A program made the position numbers and the translations under genes. A model generated the notes under the pieces. The model saw only the letters and a program-made list of their open reading frames with translations, was not told where the DNA came from and made no database searches. A DNA stretch of 6,113 nucleotides from Actinomycetota bacterium (GTDB taxonomy: Bacteria > Actinomycetota > Thermoleophilia > RBG-16-64-13): assembly GCA_003157225.1 (NCBI GenBank), contig PMIZ01000305.1, forward strand, positions 1-6,113, written 5' to 3'. Position 1 is the first letter of the stretch, and every line of letters starts with the position of its first letter. Below are positions 1-6,040 of the stretch, piece after piece.

Positions 1-652
1 CAGCTGGGAGAAGCTCAGCACCAAGGGCCACCTGCCCGCCGCCCACACCTACATCAACGAACCGCCGGACGCCTTCGTGCAGATGCCGCCCACCCAGACC
101 AATACGATCGAACGCCTCCGCTACATGACGGAGCCCCTGGCGGAGGACGTGCTCATCGCTGGCCCCATCTCGCTGACGTTCTGGGCCTCGCTCGACGAGG
201 AAGACACCAACTGGATCGTCACCCTTAAGGACGTGGGCCCGGACGTGTCGGTGCAGTCGGCGCGGCCCGGCGAGCGCGAGGTGCCGGCGAACCTTCCCGA
301 GCGGGAGCTCACCCGTGGTTGGCTGAAAGCATCGCAGCGTCAGCTCGATCCCGAGCGCTCCAAACCGTGGAAGCCCTGGCACGTCTTGAGCCCCGAGACC
401 ATCCGGCCGGTCGTGCCGGGAGAGATCAACGAGTACCAGGTGGAGCTGCTATCCACGGCCAACCTCTTCAAGGAGGGACACCGCATCTGCCTGGAGATCG
501 CCAGCCTCGACCTGGCGGAGGGCGTCGCGGGAGAGACGTACGCCGAGTACATCCCCAACCACGTCTGCTCCTCCAAGACGGTGCTGCACAAGGTGTTCCA
601 CAACAGCGAGTATCCGTCCCACCTGTTGCTGCCGGTTATACGAGACTCCTGA
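1..652 (+). CDS. CocE/NonD family hydrolase, C-terminal part (5' end outside window)
   Basis: The frame is open from base 2 to the TGA at 650-652, giving 216 residues with no start inside the window. ATG codons such as the one at 77 are internal. The sequence matches the C-terminal jelly-roll domain (X-Pro dipeptidyl-peptidase C-terminal type) of CocE/NonD hydrolases: EPLAEDVLIAGPISLTFWAS, then DTNWIVTLKDV, GWLKASQRQLDPERSKPW, and EGHRICLEIAS near the end. In this family the Ser-Asp-His triad sits in the preceding alpha/beta-hydrolase domain, so no catalytic residue can be checked here. Members cleave esters, amides or acyl-peptides; the substrate cannot be told from this domain. The gene ends 71 bases before athL on the same strand, so co-transcription is possible. 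An internal 40-bp piece (374-413) is repeated downstream of athS. Confidence 0.87.
   Translation, partial: SWEKLSTKGHLPAAHTYINEPPDAFVQMPPTQTNTIERLRYMTEPLAEDVLIAGPISLTFWASLDEEDTNWIVTLKDVGPDVSVQSARPGEREVPANLPERELTRGWLKASQRQLDPERSKPWKPWHVLSPETIRPVVPGEINEYQVELLSTANLFKEGHRICLEIASLDLAEGVAGETYAEYIPNHVCSSKTVLHKVFHNSEYPSHLLLPVIRDS
374..413 (+). repeat. 40-bp exact direct repeat, copy 1 (inside hydrolase gene)
   Basis: Bases 374-413 are identical to 4174-4213; the match starts CCCTGGCACG and ends CCGGCCGGTCG. Here it is coding sequence of the hydrolase, read as PWHVLSPETIRPV. The flanking bases differ on both sides (373 G against 4173 T; 414 T against 4214 A), so the exact match is 40 bp long. The copies are offset by exactly 3800 bp and bracket the 3' end of the hydrolase gene plus athL and athS. 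Confidence 0.97.
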
Positions 653-710
653 CATTCCAGCCGCCGATCGGGCCACCAGCCGTCTCTCTGGGTTGGTACC
701 ATCTGCGAAT

Positions 711-717
711 AAGGAGG
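711..717 (+). promoter_or_regulatory. Shine-Dalgarno site of athL
   Basis: AAGGAGG lies 6 bases before the GTG at 724. It is the strongest ribosome-binding site in the region and fixes the athL start at 724, although the frame is open much further upstream into the hydrolase gene. Confidence 0.85.
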
Positions 718-723
718 AATGTT

Positions 724-3273
724 GTGGAGGAAATCCTAACCCAATGCACTTCAGGCGGACCGGTGAAGGTCCATGTGAAGGACGGGGTAATAACGAAGAT
801 CCGGCCGTATGTCTTCGATGAGACCGACGCGCCCTCATGGACCATCGAGGCCAGGGGGCGGAAGTTCACTGCTCCGAGAAAGACGACGATGATGCCGTAT
901 GTGTCGGGCGAGAGAGCTCGCATCTATTCCGACCAGAGGATCAAGTACCCCATGAAACGGGTCGACTTCCATCCACAGGGCGAACGGAACCCTCAAAACA
1001 GAGGAATATCCGGCTACGAGCGGATAACCTGGGATGAGGCGTACGACCTCGTCGCAGGCGAAATGAAGAGGGTGAGAGAAGCGTACGGACCCGCCGCGAT
1101 CGCGGCAGCTACCGCCTCGCACCACAACTGGGGACTCCTCTTCTACAAATTGGGTCCCTTCGGCAGGTTCTTCAACCTGCTCGGCTACACCGAGGTGGTG
1201 GACAACCCGGATAGCTGGGAGGGCTGGCATTGGGGCGCCGTGCACACCTGGGGCTACTACTGGAGACTGGGCGTCTCAGACAACTACGACATGCTCGAAG
1301 ATGCCCTGCAGAACACCGAACAGGTGATCATGTGGTCTTCGGATCCGAATACGACCACCGGCTACCCGGGGCAGGATTCACTCAGATGGCGCACATGGCT
1401 GAAAGACCTCGGCATCAGGCTGATATTCATCGATCCCTGGTGCAACTTCACCTCCGCCATGTTGGGCGACAAGTGGATCGCGCCGCGGCCCGGTACCGAC
1501 GCCGCGCTCGCAGAGGCCATCGCGTACGTCTGGATCCAGGAAGGGACCTACGACAAGTGGTTCGTCGAGAATCGCACCGTTGGTTTTCCGGAGTTCGAAA
1601 AGCGCATCATGGGTGGCGAAGACGGGGTTCCGCGGACTCCTGAATGGGCCGCCGATCTCACCGGGCTTCCGGCCCGGCAGATACGAGCGCTGGCTCGCGA
1701 ATGGGCCTCCAGGCGCACCATGCTGGGCTGTGGGGCCATGGTGGGCCTCGGAGGAGCGAGTCGCGCCGCCTATGGTACAGAGTGGGCCCGTCTGATGGTG
1801 CTGCTGATTTCGATGCAAGGTCTGGGTAAGCCTGGCGTGAACGTATGGGGCGGAGCCGGCATGGGCCAGCCCGCGGACTATTCGTTCTATTTCCCCGGAT
1901 ACTCGTCGGCCGGTTGGGACGCGTTCAACCTGGTCCCCGGAACCAAGAGGGCCATCAACACAGTCTCGCAGAAGCTCTACCGCCTCCTCCTGGCCGACAG
2001 CATTCTGAACCCACCCGTGAGCTGGCGTGGAGACGGGTTCTGCGGCCAGTCGATCGAGCAGCAGTTCACGACGCACACCTACCCGGAACCCGGCACCTCT
2101 GAAGTCCACATGCTCTACCGGCATGGAGGCTCGTTCATCTCCACCATGTGCAACACCAACAAGATCGTCGAGATGTACCAAAGCCCGAAGCTGGAGTGCG
2201 TGGTCATTCAAGACTGCCATTGGCAGAGCGAGACGAAGTTCGCCGACGTGATTCTGCCCGCCAGCACCCAGTTCGAGCAGTCGGACATATCTGAGTGGAT
2301 GAACCCGGGCGGATACGCGGAGAACAAGTCCGGACAGAACTTCCGCGTGATCATATATCAGAAGAAATGCATCGAGCCGCTATGGGAATCGAAGCCCGAT
2401 TGGGACATCTACTGCGAGCTTGCCAAGCGGCTGGGCTTCCTCGACGAGTACACGGAGGGCAACTCGCGCGAGGATTGGATCAAGAAGCTCTTCTACTCCA
2501 CGTCGCTGCCCGAGCATGTGACCTACGAGGATTTCAAGAAGAAGGGCTACTTCGTGGTGCCGCCGCCGCAAGGCGACTACAAGCGCACCGTCTCCAACCG
2601 CTGGTACTACGAAGGCCGGACGTGGGATGTCCCCGATCGCGCCAATCCCATGCTGTATGCGGATCGCAACCCGAGGAACAACAGCCCCGAGAACTTCGTG
2701 CCCAGTGACAAGCTCGGCACGTACAGCGGCAAGATCGAGTTCGTCTCCCAGAGTCTGCTGACGAACGAGCCAGATGACAAGGAAAGGCCGCTGATTCCCC
2801 AGTACATCCCCAGCTGGGAGGGCCACCTCAGCGAGAAGGCCAAGACCTACCCTCTCCAACTGCTTACTACCCATCCACGTTTCTCGTTCCATACCCACTA
2901 CGACAACAAGGTGCCCTGGCTGGACGAGATACCGGTATCCCGCATCGTCAAAGACGGCTATGCCTACTGGCCTATTCGCATCCATCCCTCGGATGCCGAG
3001 CCGCGCAACATACGCCACGGAGACCTCGTAAAAGTGCACAACGAGAGAGGTTCCGTACTATGCGTCGCCGTTCTTACCGAGAGGGTGCGACCGGGTGTTA
3101 TGCACTCCTACGAGGGGGGGGCGAAATACGATCCCCTCGAACCCGGCAAGGTGGGAACTCCTGATAGGGGCGGCTGCATCAACATCCTGACACCCGACCG
3201 CATGCTTTCGAAGAACGCGCCCGGCATGGCCAACAATTCGTGCTTGGTCGAGATATCGAGGGGTGATATCTAG
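724..3273 (+). CDS. athL: Pyrogallol-phloroglucinol transhydroxylase-type molybdoenzyme, large subunit
   Basis: This encodes 849 residues, starting at GTG 724 behind AAGGAGG. It belongs to the DMSO reductase family (bis-molybdopterin guanine dinucleotide) and aligns over its whole length with Pelobacter acidigallici AthL/TthL (875 residues). The N-terminal part (GGPVKVHVKDG, APSWTIEARG, YPMKR) and the C-terminal end (RGGCINILTPDR, GMANN) are characteristic of that subfamily. Residues His133, Asp163, Ser164 and Tyr393 correspond to TthL His144, Asp174, Ser175 (the Mo ligand) and Tyr404. Cofactor-binding segments include WSSDP (204-208), FIDP (235-238) and HPRF (717-720). There is no N-terminal CxxCxxxC cluster motif and no Tat signal, as in TthL, so the protein should be cytoplasmic. 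The family enzyme converts pyrogallol to phloroglucinol with 1,2,3,5-tetrahydroxybenzene as co-substrate. Homologues such as resorcinol hydroxylase act on other phenols, so the exact substrate is open. The stop codon touches the athS start. Confidence 0.93.
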   Translation: MEEILTQCTSGGPVKVHVKDGVITKIRPYVFDETDAPSWTIEARGRKFTAPRKTTMMPYVSGERARIYSDQRIKYPMKRVDFHPQGERNPQNRGISGYERITWDEAYDLVAGEMKRVREAYGPAAIAAATASHHNWGLLFYKLGPFGRFFNLLGYTEVVDNPDSWEGWHWGAVHTWGYYWRLGVSDNYDMLEDALQNTEQVIMWSSDPNTTTGYPGQDSLRWRTWLKDLGIRLIFIDPWCNFTSAMLGDKWIAPRPGTDAALAEAIAYVWIQEGTYDKWFVENRTVGFPEFEKRIMGGEDGVPRTPEWAADLTGLPARQIRALAREWASRRTMLGCGAMVGLGGASRAAYGTEWARLMVLLISMQGLGKPGVNVWGGAGMGQPADYSFYFPGYSSAGWDAFNLVPGTKRAINTVSQKLYRLLLADSILNPPVSWRGDGFCGQSIEQQFTTHTYPEPGTSEVHMLYRHGGSFISTMCNTNKIVEMYQSPKLECVVIQDCHWQSETKFADVILPASTQFEQSDISEWMNPGGYAENKSGQNFRVIIYQKKCIEPLWESKPDWDIYCELAKRLGFLDEYTEGNSREDWIKKLFYSTSLPEHVTYEDFKKKGYFVVPPPQGDYKRTVSNRWYYEGRTWDVPDRANPMLYADRNPRNNSPENFVPSDKLGTYSGKIEFVSQSLLTNEPDDKERPLIPQYIPSWEGHLSEKAKTYPLQLLTTHPRFSFHTHYDNKVPWLDEIPVSRIVKDGYAYWPIRIHPSDAEPRNIRHGDLVKVHNERGSVLCVAVLTERVRPGVMHSYEGGAKYDPLEPGKVGTPDRGGCINILTPDRMLSKNAPGMANNSCLVEISRGDI

Positions 3274-4110
3274 GTGACCAGATATGGGATGGTAATCGAT
3301 ATCAGCAAGTGCGCCGGCTGCTACTGCTGTTTCATCGCCTGCAAAGATGAGCATTGTGGACATGACTTTCCCGGTTATGCCGCTCCGCAGCCCATGACCG
3401 GTCAGTTTTGGATGAATCTGGTCGAACGGGAAAGAGGCCAGTATCCGAGAGTCAAGACAGCCTACATTGCCGTACCCTGCATGCATTGCGAGGAAGCCAA
3501 TTGCATCAAGCAGGCCAGGGATGGAGCCGTATATCGCCGCCCTGACGGCATCGTCATCATCGACCCGGCCAAGGCGAAAGGGCAGAGGCAGTTGGTCGAT
3601 TCCTGCCCATACAGGGTCATCTACTGGAACGAAGAGTCAGGCCTGCCGCAGAAATGCACCTTCTGCGCCCACCTCCTTGACGAAGGATGGAAAGAGCCCC
3701 GTTGCGCGGAGATGTGCCCGGCCGGAGCGATCACGTTCGGAGATCTTGACGATCCCAAGAGCGACGTGGCTCAATCGGCCGCAGCCAACAGGACCGAGGC
3801 GCTCCATCTGGAGTACGGGCTGAAGGAAAGCGTGATCTACATCAATCTACCCAAGAAGTTCATCGCCGGGACGGTGGCATACGAGGACAGCGACGATTGT
3901 GCCCCGGGCGTCGCTGTCACGGCGCGCACCGCCGGCTGGGAGCAGACCGTGGAGACTGACGGCTTCGGTGATTTCGAATTCGAGGACCTGGCGGACAACC
4001 AGGACTATACCGTAACGCTAACCGCGGACGGGTATGAACCTCGCCAGTTCAATGTGAAGACCTTGCGGGACATGCACCTGGGAGTCATCGCACTGGAGAA
4101 GAGCCGGTAG
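3274..4110 (+). CDS. athS: Transhydroxylase-type molybdoenzyme, [4Fe-4S] small subunit
   Basis: This encodes 278 residues (275 in P. acidigallici AthS). The GTG start directly follows the athL TAG, with a GAGGGG-type ribosome-binding site at 3258-3263 inside the end of athL, which suggests translational coupling. The N-terminal part is a ferredoxin-like DMSO reductase beta subunit. Its likely ligands are Cys13/16/19/23, Cys69/72/77, Cys111 and Cys128/131/144/148. That makes twelve, enough for three [4Fe-4S] clusters as in AthS, not the usual four. Extra Cys18 and Cys28 sit in and just after the first motif. From about residue 196 there is a beta-rich domain of the carboxypeptidase-regulatory/transthyretin-like type (FGDFEFEDL, YTVTLTADGYEP), which AthS also has. 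No signal peptide or membrane segment is present. It should bind AthL in the cytoplasm. Confidence 0.92.
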   Translation: MTRYGMVIDISKCAGCYCCFIACKDEHCGHDFPGYAAPQPMTGQFWMNLVERERGQYPRVKTAYIAVPCMHCEEANCIKQARDGAVYRRPDGIVIIDPAKAKGQRQLVDSCPYRVIYWNEESGLPQKCTFCAHLLDEGWKEPRCAEMCPAGAITFGDLDDPKSDVAQSAAANRTEALHLEYGLKESVIYINLPKKFIAGTVAYEDSDDCAPGVAVTARTAGWEQTVETDGFGDFEFEDLADNQDYTVTLTADGYEPRQFNVKTLRDMHLGVIALEKSR

Positions 4111-4173
4111 CCACGAGACACTCGCCGTCTGGCCAAGCGTGGTTTCGATGCCGCCCTTCTCCCAATCCTCGAT

Positions 4174-4213
4174 CCCTGGCACGTCTTGAGCCCCGAGACC
4201 ATCCGGCCGGTCG
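4174..4213 (+). repeat. 40-bp exact direct repeat, copy 2 (remnant of hydrolase gene)
   Basis: This is identical to 374-413 and in the same orientation, but lies in non-coding DNA 63 bases after athS. Read in its frame it still gives PWHVLSPETIRPV. The match stops abruptly on the right (GACCGCGTACC here, GTGCCGGG in the gene). On the left, CTCGATCCC (4168-4176) resembles 344-352 of the gene, as if 24 bases (8 codons) had been lost. It is best read as a fragment left by duplication or recombination of a hydrolase gene, not as a functional site. Confidence 0.95.
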
Positions 4214-4230
4214 ACCGCGTACCGGCCTGG

Positions 4231-4261
4231 GGCGCGCAGCCCAACTGGCGGCGCGCAGCCC
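4231..4261 (+). repeat. 12-bp tandem repeat
   Basis: GGCGCGCAGCCC occurs at 4231-4242 and again at 4250-4261, with 7 bases between. The similarity runs a little past the second copy. Both lie just downstream of the 40-bp repeat copy, and no function is evident. Confidence 0.8.
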
Positions 4262-4278
4262 CACGTCACCTGTGGGGT
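4258..4278 (+). terminator. Hairpin after athS, possible weak terminator
   Basis: CCCCAC (4259-4264) and GTGGGG (4272-4277) form a perfect 6-bp stem with a 7-base loop, and a G-T pair can extend it to 4258/4278. The following bases, ACACTTATT, are only moderately T-rich, so intrinsic termination is uncertain. Its position after the athLS pair suits an operon end. Confidence 0.35.
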
Positions 4279-4287
4279 ACACTTATT

Positions 4288-4308
4288 CCGATTCACGCTG
4301 CTAATCGG
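4288..4308. promoter_or_regulatory. Inverted repeat CCGATT-N9-AATCGG
   Basis: A perfect 6-bp inverted repeat has arms at 4288-4293 and 4303-4308, ten bases after the preceding hairpin. It could be an operator for the radical SAM gene or a second hairpin of a terminator pair. The regulator is unknown, and an inverted repeat this short can arise by chance. Confidence 0.3.
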
Positions 4309-4418
4309 TGATACTCGTTGATGAGTCCGCCAAGCCGGCTCGTGCGAACTACGTCACCGACGGACTGGTCCCAGGCCAGCTTGGGTTCCGGGGTTTGAAG
4401 CGACAGAAACAGTTGCCG

Positions 4419-4425
4419 AAAGAGG
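4419..4425 (+). promoter_or_regulatory. Shine-Dalgarno site of the radical SAM gene
   Basis: AAAGAGG lies 5 bases before the GTG at 4431. GTG 4308 further upstream has no comparable site, so this favours 4431 as the true start. Confidence 0.6.
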
Positions 4426-4430
4426 CACAC

Positions 4431-5366
4431 GTGAGTTTTGAAAGACCACGCATTATTCGCCCACCCCACGAGGCTGACAACTACTTTCTGCCCCTAACCG
4501 GGGGTTGCTCCAACAGCGAGTGCGGATTCTGCAACTACTACTACGGGCGGCGGCTGCAGGTGCGCGATCTTGCCGAAGTCCTCGCGGAAATCGATGCACT
4601 GGCACTATTTGTCGACCAGGGCGAGGTCACGCCCGGCATGCCCGAGATCGTCTATTCGGTGGCCTCTCAGTGGAACGGCAGGCGTCTCTTCTTGCAGGAT
4701 GGAGACGCGTTGGTGTATCCCTACTCCAAGCTGGTACGCGCCTTGGAGCATATCAACGCAAAGCTCCCCGAGCTGGAGAGGATTTCGTGTTTCTCGACCA
4801 CCCAGGACCTGCTCAAGCGCAGCGTCTCCGAGTTGAAAGCGTTGAAAGACCTGAAGCTCGAGCTCATCTACTTGGGAGTCGAGAGTGGAGATGACGGGGT
4901 TTTAGAGTATGTCTCCAAAGGAGTGACGGGCCGCCAGACTGTCGAGGCCGGTCGCAAGGTCAAGGAGGCCGGCATTGAGTTGGCGACCACTGTCATCCTG
5001 GGCCTCGGTGGCCAGGACAAGAGCGAACAACACGTTCTGGGAACGGCCAAGGTCCTCAGCGACATGGACCCCGACTCCTGCGAAGCCCTCACTCTGACAA
5101 TCATGCCGAACGTACCCATGTTCAAGGACCAGCAAGAGGGCAGGTTCCGGGAGATAACGCCGATGCAATCGCTCGCCGAACTGCGGCTGATGATCGAGGC
5201 GTCGGATTTCTCAAACTGTCTCTTCAGATCCGAACACGAGTCGAACTACCTGACGGTTCGGGGCTATCTGCCTCGCGAGAAGGAACGCCTCCTCGGCGAA
5301 GTGGACTACGTCCTATCCCATCAGGACCCCTCGCTGCTGCGACCCGAACACCTACGGGGACTGTAG
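4431..5366 (+). CDS. Radical SAM protein of unknown function (COG1032-like)
   Basis: This encodes 311 residues from GTG 4431. The start is chosen because AAAGAGG precedes it and because relatives begin with a similar short lead of the type xFERPxxxRPPxEAD. An in-frame GTG at 4308 would add 41 residues. The cluster motif is Cys26-x4-Cys31-x2-Cys34 (GGCSNSECGFCNYY), the spacing common in this branch instead of CxxxCxxC. These three Cys should hold the [4Fe-4S] that cleaves S-adenosylmethionine. YLGVESG (147-153) and ILGLGG (189-194) are typical of the TIM-barrel half, and FRSEHESNYL (265-274) is a C-terminal signature of the group. There is no B12-binding domain, TRAM domain or membrane segment. 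The substrate is unknown. It is separated from athS by 320 bases with hairpins, so it is probably a separate transcription unit. Confidence 0.85.
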   Translation: MSFERPRIIRPPHEADNYFLPLTGGCSNSECGFCNYYYGRRLQVRDLAEVLAEIDALALFVDQGEVTPGMPEIVYSVASQWNGRRLFLQDGDALVYPYSKLVRALEHINAKLPELERISCFSTTQDLLKRSVSELKALKDLKLELIYLGVESGDDGVLEYVSKGVTGRQTVEAGRKVKEAGIELATTVILGLGGQDKSEQHVLGTAKVLSDMDPDSCEALTLTIMPNVPMFKDQQEGRFREITPMQSLAELRLMIEASDFSNCLFRSEHESNYLTVRGYLPREKERLLGEVDYVLSHQDPSLLRPEHLRGL

Positions 5367-5375
5367 CCGGCGCGA

Positions 5376-5391
5376 GCCGCTCCCTTGCGGC
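5376..5391 (+). terminator. Small hairpin after the radical SAM gene
   Basis: GCCGC and GCGGC form a 5-bp stem around a 6-base loop, 10 bases after the stop codon. No T-run follows, so it is only a weak candidate terminator. The rest of the gap to 5595 shows no clear gene or RNA. Confidence 0.2.
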
Positions 5392-5595
5392 AGCCCTCAC
5401 TGACCGCGCCAAACCCTCAAGAGACGCGCCTGCTAACTTGCAGCAGTGTCAGAGCCCAGAAGGCCGGACTGGAGACAGAGTCACAGCCGCTACTAGTGAG
5501 CGTCAAATCGGAGTAGGGTGTGACGGGAACGGCGCTCCCATGAGGCGGAGGCCCGGGGGCGGCGGCATTTGCACTAGACGGGGCTGGCAGGCGAA

Positions 5596-5895
5596 ATGGA
5601 TCTTCTGACAGTCGGAGAAGCTGCGGAGGCGCTTTCGGACGGGCTTGGCCGGCCGGTAAGTCGCGGCGAGGTCAAGGACGCCATCAAGCGAGGCCGCCTG
5701 CGCGCGGCGAAGAAACCGGGGCTCTGGGGCGCATACCAGATTCCCAGGGACGAGGTCCAGAGGGTGCTCGAGGAGCATTGCACGGACAAGACCCTTCCGG
5801 GGCTGGACAAGCTGAGAGCCCACGCGTGGGACTCAATGCCCCGCGGGACCAGGGATGTGCTCTGGCGACCAGAATGGAAGTCGTGGAGGAGATGA
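5596..5895 (+). CDS. Small MerR/excisionase-like helix-turn-helix protein
   Basis: This encodes 99 residues from ATG 5596 to TGA 5893-5895. The ribosome-binding site is weak (GGCAGG at 5586-5591). Residues 3-60 look like a winged helix-turn-helix of the excisionase/MerR type: LTVGEAAEAL, then VSRGEVKDAIKRGRL, a Gly-rich wing (GLWGAYQIP) and RDEVQRVLEEH. The C-terminal 35 residues are polar and match nothing I recognise. Proteins of this fold bind DNA as small regulators or phage/plasmid excisionases. No integrase lies next to it in the window, so a role in excision is not supported. The codon pattern and lack of a better frame support a real gene, but the weak start signal lowers certainty. 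Confidence 0.65.
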   Translation: MDLLTVGEAAEALSDGLGRPVSRGEVKDAIKRGRLRAAKKPGLWGAYQIPRDEVQRVLEEHCTDKTLPGLDKLRAHAWDSMPRGTRDVLWRPEWKSWRR

Positions 5896-5999
5896 GTATC
5901 GCCGTGGCCTGCTTTGCCCACCTCCCGGCTGTGTGGGTCCCCGCGGCAGGCATGGTTTCGGGCGATGGGGAAATGTGTAGCATATTGGGGCACTAGATA

Positions 6000-6018
6000 C
6001 CGGGAGGCTGAAACCCGG
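6000..6018 (+). promoter_or_regulatory. Hairpin in the leader of the last gene
   Basis: CCGGG (6000-6004) and CCCGG (6014-6018) can pair around a 9-base loop, ending 9 bases before the AGGAGG of the next gene. It may be a terminator of the HTH gene or a leader structure. There is no T-run, and the stem is short. Confidence 0.25.
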
Positions 6019-6027
6019 CCAGCGGAC

Positions 6028-6033
6028 AGGAGG
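6028..6033 (+). promoter_or_regulatory. Shine-Dalgarno site of the last gene
   Basis: AGGAGG lies 7 bases before ATG 6041, an ideal arrangement. It is the main support that the truncated gene at the window end is real. Confidence 0.8.
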
Positions 6034-6040
6034 CGCCGTC

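Larger units (their letters stand above)
4111..4430. other. 320-base gap between athS and the radical SAM gene
   Basis: No supported gene lies here. The gap holds the second 40-bp repeat copy (4174-4213), a short tandem repeat (4231-4261) and two hairpins (4258-4278, 4288-4308). The frame of athS stays open after its TAG until a TGA at 4309-4311, but AthS homologues end where this athS ends, so the 66 extra codons are probably not translated. The radical SAM frame could begin at GTG 4308, but the 41 extra residues have no recognisable match. No convincing sigma-70 promoter was found. Confidence 0.6.

Noticed and set aside
694..701. Palindrome TGGTACCA upstream of athL as an operator
   Set aside because: Eight bases are too short to distinguish from chance, and no second site or flanking symmetry is present.
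319..723. Upstream extension of the athL frame into the hydrolase gene, from an ATG-like start near 319
   Set aside because: It overlaps confidently coding hydrolase sequence in another frame, its product is low-complexity Arg/Gly/Pro-rich, and AAGGAGG with GTG 724 gives the family N-terminus.
1378..2220. Long minus-strand open frame opposite athL, 280 codons
   Set aside because: It is a shadow of a GC-rich conserved gene; its product has no recognisable domain, and the plus strand is conserved protein across the whole span.
4111..4311. In-frame continuation of athS past its TAG as a readthrough extension
   Set aside because: AthS homologues end at the same point after the beta domain, and the extension includes the repeat fragment, so its openness looks accidental.
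601..4521. Shared 11-mer CAACAGCGAGT at 601-611 and 4511-4521
   Set aside because: It lies in unrelated genes and in different reading contexts with no flanking similarity, and its length is compatible with chance, unlike the 40-bp repeat.
5367..5595. Possible small RNA or tRNA in the gap after the radical SAM gene
   Set aside because: Only 4-5 bp stems can be drawn; there is no cloverleaf, no TTCRA-type T-loop and no T-run.
5574..5993. Minus-strand open frames opposite the HTH gene
   Set aside because: The plus-strand product has a recognisable winged-HTH pattern, while the minus-strand products are Ser/Arg/Pro-rich with no domain.
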